From Echinostoma caproni (lineage: Eukaryota > Platyhelminthes > Trematoda > Plagiorchiida > Echinostomatidae), in NCBI GenBank assembly GCA_900618425.1, contig UZAN01040292.1, positions 66,538 through 83,355 on the forward strand: a stretch of 16,818 nucleotides of DNA, given 5' to 3'. A program made the position numbers and the translations under genes. This document shows positions 9,664 through 16,818 of this stretch, one piece after another. Positions within the stretch are counted from its first letter, which is position 1. Every line of letters begins with the position of its first letter. The notes beneath the pieces are model-generated. The model did no database searches. It saw nothing but the letters and a program-made list of their open reading frames with translations, and was not told the origin of the DNA.

Positions 9664-12637
9664 GGAAGTAAAATGAGTAAACAATAGAAAAGTCGCTGTC
9701 GGAAACGTTCTTATGCCTGAAACCGTGGAATGTAATTACTAGATGCTACCACATTCGACCGAGTATTCCAAGAAGCTAGGGCTTATCGAAGATGAATAAT
9801 GATATAGGACTTATCCTACGTGTTCTGTTTATGTGAAACTCCCTTACCAAGCCTCATCCAAGTGGCTGATAGCGATCAGCGAACCTGGGAGTACATAACT
9901 TGCCAATCATACACAAACGTGATTTATTTTCAAGGAAGAGACCCAAACAACAAGGTACTGTGCATGATATCACTCAGCGTCAGTTTCCTTTTCACGAACG
10001 TTTTTATTGTTGAAATCATTGAAAAAATATTTTTTCATGCACAGAGAAATTATAATGACATTGGGACACAGTCAGTGATCTTAGACACTTGTTATATTTT
10101 TTACACTTGACGTAAAAGACCAGATCAATGACTTAATTCATAGCCAAATAGGTGGGAGAACAATAGTAAATCTACTTATCAGCATGTTTTCGTGTGGTAA
10201 TCATAATAGTATTGAATATCGGAATACGAGACCCCGCACTGTAATGCTCAGAAATGAATTGGCTCCAACCCCAACTGCGGACACCAATGGAATACACGAG
10301 GAACTTGTAACAGCAAATGCCTATGTTTATTGATAGAATTACAGCATGTTTTATCGAAAGAAATAGGCCACCTTGCCACAGAAAAGTGGGTTTGTGGAAT
10401 TTTTTGGCAAACCTCGATGATTTAAGCTTTTATTTTACTTGTAAATTTTCGTTAGGGATTGGCTTCACTGTGTTCCCAAGTAGATTAGCATAGCACAATA
10501 CAATGCAGTAAAATATTACACTATCACTCTCTTGGATCGAAATACTGCAGGTGCACTATACGAGCTTCCTTTTAATTTCACTTATAATACAATACATGTT
10601 GGTGACTAAAAGTGGGAAGAGGTACACGGGTTTGAAGTGGGGGAACCGAAGTTCAATGTAGACGGAGAACGTTAAATTTAATGTAAGCTCAATTTTGTCT
10701 TATATTGGCCCATATTATTGAGCCCCATCACGTGAGCACTTCGTCCCCGTTCCCGGCTGATGCTGTCATTGAAGCCGACTAGGAGTGACCCCTCCCCACA
10801 CCTCTTTGAGCAAGCACGGACATCGAGTGGTACAATCAGACTCGATTAGGAGAGGCTACTTATTCTTGTGTAAAAGACAGCTCAAAGATTCCATTTTTCA
10901 TGCTAGATTTCAAATTTGAGAATATGAGTAAGCTTATGCCTACATTATGGGCTATTCAGGTGATTCACGGATAGTCATTAGAATCTTTTGATGGCGAATA
11001 ATAGGGAGTTCAGGTACGCTGCGTAAGTTTTTTCATATTTTTCAAGTTATTTGCAACAGTCATTGAGTGATAAACACCAGTTTTTACATCAAAGTAATTG
11101 AAAGCGTAAACGACCATAAGTTGTTCTAGGATAGTCCATGAGAAAGCCGTTCCTGGCACTGTCAGATAGAGCTGTCTCTTCATCCTTTCGGTATGGCGCT
11201 TCCGTGTCGAAGATCGCATCTCGATCCGGTGAAACGAGGACGAGGCCAGTACTGGATGATCCTTAACCTCTGTAAACCTACGCACACGTCTGATTTGCAC
11301 GGTCCCTAATCACAATGGATATCACGACAGAACAACACAAAAAAGAGGTACGAGAGAGGGTATGGGTGTCCACCTAAAAAGGTTTGACAAATAAAAAATG
11401 TGCAATATGTTATTACTTTCATATGGCGTGTCATTTAAAATGTTGTGCAACCATAGGTATGCAGTTCCTGTGTTTCAAGCGAAAATTCACACCAAAGAAT
11501 TAACGCGTCAAATTCATACAGTCAACAACAACACGGGAATTAAATAATAACCGGTTTTTTCTGATCAAATTAAATTGTTGGTCTACTGGTCCAAACACTA
11601 TTAGTCTTCTCACGAACGATTCCAGAAGTATTGACAGTTGTCTTCTCATTCTAACCATAATTGAACGACCTCACGTAGAGCCGTTCCCGACATAAGTTCA
11701 TTGGACAAGGGTAGGGGAAGGGACAAAAACTAAGGAAACACTAAGGCACATCGAATTTGTATGTTTCTGTCCAAATGCTGCTCCAAGTTACAGTTAAAGT
11801 AACGCATAGAGAGAAATTCAAGAACCGGGTACGGAATTCACCGGAACAAATCATGCACAATTTTAGCTCATGACCGAAAACTGTACTCACAATCCTCGGC
11901 CGGATTTTCTTGAGAGCTATCCCGAATGGACTTCACTCACACTCGGCATAAATCCCGATCTCTTCACACACATGATATCAAGCACGACTGTGTTCCATAC
12001 CAGTGACACCGATGGATCGTCCACCACAGGCGCCCCGTCGATGGTAGTTTGGCATCAATAAAATTAGTTCAACGGTCGTCATTACTTCATACCAAAATTG
12101 TCCAACACAGGTCTTAGCGTTTACGGTCTTGTCGTATGTGGAACATGGTAATTGTGTATAGACAATAAGGTTACGATACGGAGTTTTTGATGTATACTGT
12201 TCGACAGACCACGAATTTTGTTTCAGATGCAATATAATACACTAAACAGAAATGAAAATTTTGTACACACATTAAGTGTCTACTCGAGCATTAACCTACG
12301 TAAATAAATACCCAATAATGTGGCATGCGGAGACATAAACAAGCATATACACAAACGTGACCGTTACGCATAATTCAGGGTCAGCCATTACCCCTTAGGT
12401 TTCAGTTTTGCCGGCAAATTGTTTCGAGAGTAATAAGAATAATTAAAAATAACTGTGCAACTGAAATCCCCCGTGCTCGCATTGACTTTTACTAAACACA
12501 AATCCGTGATTTCGGAGGATTTTTATTGGTGATTATTTTGCACTTTAACATGCAGTTGTTGTTCGAATTCATTTAAAAGTGATCATCGTAACACGTCACG
12601 GGAACAAACCTTTTCACCTTTTCCCATCAAGCTTAAA
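9664..12637. other. No recognisable gene; one weak exon-like stretch and one GC-rich patch
   Basis: I recognise no protein family, RNA gene or repeat core. Two sub-regions stand out weakly. An exon-like open stretch ends at about 9954 with AAG followed by GTACTG, a possible 5' splice site. A patch at about 10724-10860 is visibly richer in GC than its surroundings. Other open frames (11010-11300 minus, 11870-12061 plus, 11978-12232 minus) have no recognisable content. Confidence 0.4.
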
Positions 12638-12790
12638 TCAAAACCCACAATCTTTTGGCCTCGACCCATAATTCTTTAGCCAAAACCAGAAATGCTTTAG
12701 CCATGACTCACATCCCTTTAGCCAAAACCTGCAATGCTTCAGCCACGACCCGTAGTCCTTTAGTCTAGACACACAAACTTTAGTCACGCC
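12638..12790. repeat. Degenerate 42-bp tandem array of two alternating half-units
   Basis: The motif CTTTAGCC or a variant recurs about every 21 bases. Two half-units alternate: one begins AAAACC (12640s, 12682 on, 12724 on), and the other begins CGACCC or GACTCAC (G at 12663, 12705 and 12747, exactly 42 apart). This gives about 3.5 copies of a 42-bp dimer, diverged by point changes, with a truncated last unit ending GTCACGCC. It is a decayed minisatellite with higher-order structure and no evident coding role. It ends 67 bases before the large inverted repeat. Confidence 0.85.
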
Positions 12791-12857
12791 GCGAAAAGCG
12801 AATCAGATCAAAAAGTATCGGAATATTGTGAAGTCAACGGATATTTAAAAAATTATT

Positions 12858-13213
12858 CTCTACAATGTTGATATTGGTAAGCTTCGGAAGAAATAAGGTG
12901 TGGTGCTCGCACGCTGAACCACATGTTGACCGAAGAAGGTTTAAGCGATTGGACCGTATCGTCACATCATTTAGCACATCTAGTGCAGCTTCAGTGTTTC
13001 CGTATGACACGCGACACTGTTGTGAGAAAAAATCTCAAATGTAACACAAACGGTACAGTGTTTTGCATTCACAAACCCTGGAATAAACGTGATACCACAA
13101 AATTAAAAACTAACCGTTCAGTATCTCCACTTAAAGTGAACTCCGTTCTTAAGATGTGGATACCTTAACGGGCCGAGGTCAATAAACACTGTTCACAAAA
13201 GATCACCTTTAGC
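12858..13213 (+). repeat. Left arm of large inverted repeat
   Basis: Bases 12858-13053 (196 bp) are the exact reverse complement of 13403-13598. Similarity then drops sharply but continues: 13054-13072 matches the partner at about two thirds of positions, about 60 bases (13073-13133) have no counterpart, and 13134-13213 aligns again to the partner, for example through GTGAACTC and AATAAACAC. Flanking bases show no target-site duplication that I can see. Confidence 0.92.
12865..13044 (+). CDS. 59-aa ORF in left arm of inverted repeat, function unknown
   Basis: An ATG-initiated frame of 59 codons ending in TAA, contained wholly in the identical outer arm. It is slightly basic, with a DRRRFKRLDR stretch in the middle, a Ser/Thr/Ala-rich segment after it and a Cys pair near the end (RHCCEKK). 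I recognise no family, signal peptide or membrane segment. An identical copy lies in the opposite arm because the DNA is identical. It may well be a chance frame within a noncoding repeat. Confidence 0.2.
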   Translation: MLILVSFGRNKVWCSHAEPHVDRRRFKRLDRIVTSFSTSSAASVFPYDTRHCCEKKSQM

Positions 13214-13305
13214 ACACCGTTTCTCAACAAGCAATAGACAAAACCCGTATTTCTCGAGTCTCGACCGTGCTAATTTTGTCAAATGTTGCACCATTATTAA
13301 AATGA
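13214..13305. other. Spacer (loop) of the large inverted repeat
   Basis: About 92 bases between the innermost alignable parts of the two arms. They show no convincing self-complementarity and no recognisable gene. Confidence 0.7.
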
Positions 13306-13598
13306 TGCTAGTGTATTTTCGTGAACGGTGTTTATTATCCTGGACATGTTTACGTGCCCACTTCTCATGAACAGAGTTCACTTATGATTGAAAAATATTG
13401 TGCCGTTTGTGTTACATTTGAGATTTTTTCTCACAACAGTGTCGCGTGTCATACGGAAACACTGAAGCTGCACTAGATGTGCTAAATGATGTGACGATAC
13501 GGTCCAATCGCTTAAACCTTCTTCGGTCAACATGTGGTTCAGCGTGCGAGCACCACACCTTATTTCTTCCGAAGCTTACCAATATCAACATTGTAGAG
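13306..13598 (-). repeat. Right arm of large inverted repeat
   Basis: Bases 13403-13598 are identical in reverse complement to the left outer arm, and 13306-13402 is a diverged copy of the left inner arm. This arm lacks the roughly 60-base segment found in the left inner arm, which is therefore an insertion on the left or a deletion on the right. The outer junction is abrupt: GTAGAG at 13593-13598 is followed by unrelated sequence. Confidence 0.92.
13412..13591 (-). CDS. 59-aa ORF in right arm of inverted repeat, identical to the left copy
   Basis: The mirror-image copy of the 59-codon frame in the left arm, starting at ATG 13591-13589 and ending at 13412. Sequence and length are identical because the arms are identical, so the duplicate gives no independent evidence of coding. 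The frame also stays open for about ten codons upstream through non-ATG codons, crossing the arm boundary, which argues against that extension being a conserved start. Confidence 0.2.
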   Translation of the reverse strand: MLILVSFGRNKVWCSHAEPHVDRRRFKRLDRIVTSFSTSSAASVFPYDTRHCCEKKSQM

Positions 13599-13971
13599 TG
13601 AGAGGTAAAGATTGACATCACACGAGTGATTTCCAGTTATTTCTGTCCCCCTTTTGGCCTGTTTGTTCGGTTTACTCAATGTATGTTATGCCAGAGCAGT
13701 TGCACTGTTAGAACTCGGCACACAGCTCTGACGAACAAGTGCTGATTGTTGTTCTAATCCGAATAATTCTCTCTCCCACACTAGTTGTTGCGTGAATTGG
13801 GGTCCATATTGATTGACAATGTGCGCGCGTGAAGTTGCATTTGTATAGACTTTTGAGTGAACAGATGTCTGTATTTCAGTCAAAAATTACACATCTCATC
13901 ATAAGAAGGAAATAATATGATTTAAACACCGAACCTCCGAAGTTGTTGAGAAATTCAGAAGAAACACTCTG
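13599..13971. other. Sequence between the inverted repeat and the CR1-like element; probable element 3' UTR
   Basis: There is no recognisable gene. The part next to 13972 lies just downstream of the stop codon of the minus-strand LINE and probably includes its 3' UTR. I could not place the end of that element or find a diagnostic 3' tandem tail. A chance open frame at 13686-13883 (minus) carries no recognisable motif. Confidence 0.45.
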
Positions 13972-14928
13972 TCAGTGTACAAAGATTCTGGCGGGATTAG
14001 GAACTGGAAAATTTTTGTAGAGGTTCATGTGAGAGGGTAATATTCGATATGTAGAACGCGTTGATGAATGAGAGCAGCATTTGGATAGATCGCCATGTGC
14101 AGGATGAGTGAGGTTAGAGAGGATTTTCTGTACAAATGTTTCGCATGCGGACAAGTGAAGTTCGCACAGTTTCTTAGATAGATCATTAGCGGGTATAAAA
14201 GACACACGACAGATGATTGACAAGCCTCAACAAAGAATTTGGAAGCCTTTTTTGAGTAGACCAGCAAAACCTATCGGAGAACGATAAAGAAGAACGGGAA
14301 AAACACATTGATAAACAAAAAGCGGAATGATTTTTTGCTTGGGGTTGAACTGCCTAAGTCTTCACAGTTGAAAAGATATTCCACGAATTTTCTGTACACA
14401 GTTGTAAATGTGGGATGTTCACTTTAAGTTTGTGTCAATTGTAACTCCCAAATACTTAACGGAATCTACTCTAGTTAGAGGATCTGGGTTTATGACCGAG
14501 GGGTCACGGGGATAAAGAGATCGAGAGAGAGAGTGAGTGAAAATGCATTCTAGGCACTTGGATAAATTATGAGACCATTCAGATCGAACGGAAAATTCGT
14601 GGATATGCCACAGATAATTCGATAAATTGAGGTCATCAGCTACAGAAATGGTTTGTCAAAGGGCTTCGTCGTCAGCATATTTAAATAATTGGGCTAGAGA
14701 ACTCGCTAGCAGGTCACTGATGTAGATGGAAAACAAGAACGGAGATAGTACGTCCCCCTGAAGCACTCCCGAATTGTTCGCGCGCGGTCTAGATATTTTT
14801 CTACCGAGCTGAGTATGCGGAATTCTGTGTGAGAAGTAGTCAACGAGACACACCAGTAGGTTCTTGGGACAGCCAAATGATTCCAGTTTACGAAGGAGGA
14901 GGGAATGTGGAACAGGTTCAAACGCCGA
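13972..14928 (-). pseudogene. RT palm, thumb and C-terminus of the CR1-like LINE
   Basis: After a frame change at 14926-14930 the reading continues SAFEPVPHSLLLRKLESFG, GVLQGDVLSPFLFSIYISDL (motif B) and LFKYADDEAL (motif C, YADD just above the stop). It then runs VKYLGVTIDTNLK and, at the C-terminus, SIICRVSFIPANDLSKKL through LPSHMNLYKNFPVPNPAR. Four in-frame stops interrupt it: 14656-14658, 14419-14421, 14362-14364 and 14227-14229, all TGA, as is the terminal stop. At the frame change the family sequence FLDFSSAF is reduced to FL-SAF, so the catalytic Asp of motif A is missing. No functional RT can come from this copy. Confidence 0.87.
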
Positions 14929-15290
14929 AGGAAAACACATCTTACAAATTTCGCTGATGCATCTAAGGATTTGGTAACTTAATGAACGAGGGAGGCGACA
15001 GCGTCCAAAGTGAACCTGTTTGATTATTATACAGACTGGAGAGGGTCTTGTAAAGTACTGAAAGAAGCAGACAATTGTTTGAGAATGGCACATTCCGCCA
15101 ATTTAATACCGCAGGATGTTAGAGCAATGGGACGGAAACGTTTGGATAGGGTGCTAGATCTACACGGTTTTGGAATAGGAATGATCGTGACTGGTCTCCA
15201 GCAATCAGAGATAGAATGGGTGCTAAAAGATGTGCTGAGGAGAGAAGTAAAAGCATCCGTTAGAGCTCGTTTCCACTCACGTTTGTCAAA
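14928..15290 (-). pseudogene. RT N-terminal half of the CR1-like LINE
   Basis: This frame reads LLSTSFSTHSISDCWR, then TIIPIPKP, RFRPIALTSCGIKL and LQDPLQSV, all typical of RT blocks 1 to 3. It continues as SNRFTLDAVASLVH and KSLDASAKFVRCVFL. Interruptions are two adjacent TAA codons at 15024-15029 and a TAA at 14979-14981. The frame remains open up to 15332, but above about 15290 I no longer see family resemblance. No GPDG block is visible, so the copy probably starts inside the fingers domain. Confidence 0.8.
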
Positions 15291-15332
15291 CGCGCCATCT
15301 TTTACCTGATGTCTCCATAGCGCACCACACAC

Positions 15333-16505
15333 AAGTCATTGCCGGATCGTTTGGTATGGTCTGACTCAGCATCAAGACCATGTGTCTGCACGTGAGAATG
15401 AACGCCGGATGTGAGTCATCATTGCGCTTTTATGCGAAACCCGTTGATTGATTGTGTGTGTGTGTGTGTGTGTGCACGCGTGCTGCGTGGGGCCGCGTTT
15501 GTTTCTGAAAACCATAACTCATTGTATTCGAACCAACTTCCCTGCGCCCATGGTCACCGTGCTGAACAGCTTAACACTAAAAAATATCGGGAATATATGA
15601 ATACTCAGAGCCTTTCTTTTGATCAGTTTTTAATACACCACGGACATCGCTCAACAACAATATCTCATGCTGTACATTGTTCCTAATCAGTTTTCCCTCA
15701 TTGTTATCTCTTGTGTGGGATAACAACTGCACTCCGCACTTCCGTAGTCAACGAATGTGCGGGTCGGAAGTGAAAGACACAATAAAGGTTTTTAATGCTA
15801 GTGAACAGAATGTGCAAGCATAAGGCGGTACTTTCATCCAATCTACCTTGTGGAATAGCAACAAAACTAGCACACACAAACACTAGACGTGAATTTAACG
15901 CCATGATGAAATCTATAATACATTCAAAATTGACTGCTGGGTCAGAGTGAATAGAGTGCGGATTATCAAGTCCGTTTGACCCCACCCTTAAGCATCAATT
16001 AGAGTTGCTTTTTTGTGATATTCACCGCAAACGGTTGTCTATGACAATTTCATGCGATCTCAGTCAAACAATCCAAGCATGTTTGCCCAGTTCAAGGTAA
16101 TCTATCCACAAAAAGCCACAATCCGTTCCGCAAGTTTTCAGGATATAATCCAATAATCCAACCCCAAACGTGTACTTGTTATTGACAATTTCACCTAAAA
16201 CGGAGCTTCAATAAAAGGTGAATCTGATGACTGTTTTGTTTTGCTTTACCCTGATAACCAACAACTAGCTGCGATTTTCACAGTAGAATACATGACGACG
16301 CCGCTCCATAGACTGTTCGTTCAGCTGCACTAGAAGGGCGCAACAGATGGGTCATGCAAGTACCACAATATGAATTTCGAACGGCAAGTCAGAAGACAAA
16401 CACTGCTAGAAGAATGTCTTTCGTATACTCTTATCGGTCGCGTACGAATAACATTGAGCAAGATAGACAAATGCAGACAATTAGGAAATCGAGTTAGCAT
16501 TAATC
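15333..16505. other. No recognisable gene; contains a (TG)11 tract
   Basis: Unique-looking sequence between the CR1-like LINE and the Penelope-like fragment. Apart from the dinucleotide tract I see no feature. The open frames at 15411-15686 (plus) and 15704-15985 (minus) show no motif, and the first is partly translated microsatellite. Confidence 0.45.
15453..15474. repeat. (TG)11 microsatellite
   Basis: Eleven uninterrupted TG units, followed by CACGCGTG. Tracts like this are often length-polymorphic and can adopt Z-DNA. Confidence 0.95.
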
Positions 16506-16527
16506 ATATATATATATATATATATAT
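16506..16527. repeat. (AT)11 microsatellite
   Basis: Eleven uninterrupted AT units directly before the first recognisable bases of the Penelope-like RT fragment. The tract may mark the 5' junction of the truncated copy. Confidence 0.95.
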
Positions 16528-16533
16528 GAATCG

Positions 16534-16818
16534 GTGCATGCTACATGGTTTTATCTCTGAGGCACAAATGAAACAACTAAAGCCCATAGGTTGTCATGCA
16601 CCAATTCTTTACGAGCTACCAAAGACATAAACCATCTGTCCCTTTACAGCCCATATGGTCCATTCATGATTCGTTCTACCACAAACTAGCCCAGTGGCTC
16701 GTAGAATTCCTTCAGCCGGTACACAAAAACCTCAGCAATCACACATTGCGTGGCTCCTTTCAACTTTGTGATATGTTGTCTAGTTTGAATCTAGCTGGTA
16801 AAACGATGTGTTCCTTTG
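16534..16818 (+). pseudogene. Penelope-like element reverse transcriptase fragment, frameshifted, cut by right edge
   Basis: The plus strand reads LHGFISEAQMKQLKPIGC and then LYELPKT, ended by TAA at 16628-16630. Shifting one frame at 16626 continues as HKPSVPLQPIWS, HKLAQWLVEFLQPVHKNL, TLRGSFQLCD and LNLAGKTMCSF to the last base. The joined block LYxLPKTHKP followed by PLxPI and the KLAQWL segment are hallmarks of Penelope-like element RTs, which lie near telomerase RT in phylogeny and differ from LINE RTs. The usual Arg in the PLRPI block is Gln here, and the family Gly in LYGLPK is Glu. The break is consistent with a small deletion between Thr and His. Upstream of about 16534 the open frame is translated (AT)n and unrelated sequence, so the copy is 5'-truncated. 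The catalytic palm lies beyond the window. Confidence 0.83.

Larger units (their letters stand above)
13972..15290 (-). mobile_element. CR1/Jockey-type LINE, 5'-truncated and decayed
   Basis: Minus-strand sequence from about 15290 to a stop at 13972-13974 reads as the RT and C-terminal region of a CR1/Jockey-group LINE. The N-terminal endonuclease is missing, as expected of a 5'-truncated insertion. Recognisable blocks are IIPIPKP, RFRPIALTS, the palm with YADD, VKYLGVTID after the palm, and a conserved C-terminal segment. The frame is broken at motif A and holds several stops. Clade assignment rests on recalled similarity to trematode CR1-like families (SR1 type) and is less certain than the identification as a LINE. 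Confidence 0.85.

Noticed and set aside
12923..13168. 81-codon plus-strand frame running through the left palindrome arm
   Set aside because: It overlaps the 59-codon frame, crosses from the identical arm into the diverged inner arm and the unpaired 60-base segment, and shows no motif.
15010..15309. 99-codon plus-strand frame with a plausible-looking sequence
   Set aside because: It is antisense to the RT blocks of the CR1-like LINE on the minus strand.
15520..15545. B-box-like GGTTCGAATAC on the minus strand
   Set aside because: No matching box A or cloverleaf upstream on that strand.
1..16818. CRISPR array, bacterial operon, ribosome binding sites or riboswitches
   Set aside because: The sequence is eukaryotic in character, with no regularly spaced repeats of CRISPR type and no prokaryotic gene layout.
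1..16818. An integrated virus or LTR retroelement
   Set aside because: I see no long direct terminal repeats, gag-like zinc knuckle, aspartic protease or integrase motif. All RT signals fit LINE or Penelope-like types.

Overview
The window looks like repeat-rich, AT-rich nuclear DNA of a metazoan. A flatworm, most likely a digenean trematode, is the best guess. This rests on recalled family resemblance: the RTE-like, CR1/Jockey-like and Penelope-like reverse transcriptases read like the families I know from trematode genomes. No host gene, rRNA or functional tRNA gene could be supported, so it is best read as intergenic or intronic sequence built from decayed mobile elements and simple repeats.

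Layout. (1) Positions 1 to about 2600, minus strand: an RTE-clade non-LTR retrotransposon whose 3' end runs off the left edge. Its endonuclease and the palm of its reverse transcriptase are easily read. It is broken by an in-frame TGA (1749-1751), a frameshift near 1180-1192, and heavier decay between 1 and 366. (2) About 2600-9500: mostly unrecognised AT-rich sequence with a few simple repeats, plus a possible 3' tail of another non-LTR element near 5750-6004. (3) About 9509-9663: a degenerate tRNA-derived SINE-like segment with box A, box B and an AATAAA-bearing tail. (4) 12638-12790: a degenerate 42-bp tandem array made of two alternating ~21-bp half-units. (5) 12858-13598: a 741-bp palindrome-like inverted repeat. 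Its outer 196-bp arms are identical, its inner arms are clearly diverged, and the spacer is about 92 bp. (6) 13972 to about 15290, minus strand: a 5'-truncated CR1/Jockey-type LINE pseudogene that has lost the catalytic Asp of RT motif A. (7) 16506-16818, plus strand: an (AT)11 tract followed by a Penelope-like element RT fragment with one frameshift, leaving the window at its right edge.

How the parts relate. Nothing here forms an operon or a functional pathway. The three reverse transcriptases belong to separate lineages and none is intact. The feature least explained by known families is the palindrome: each arm carries the same 59-codon ATG-to-stop ORF, and the jump from perfect outer arms to diverged inner arms suggests recent gene conversion, a foldback-type mobile element, or an assembly artefact.
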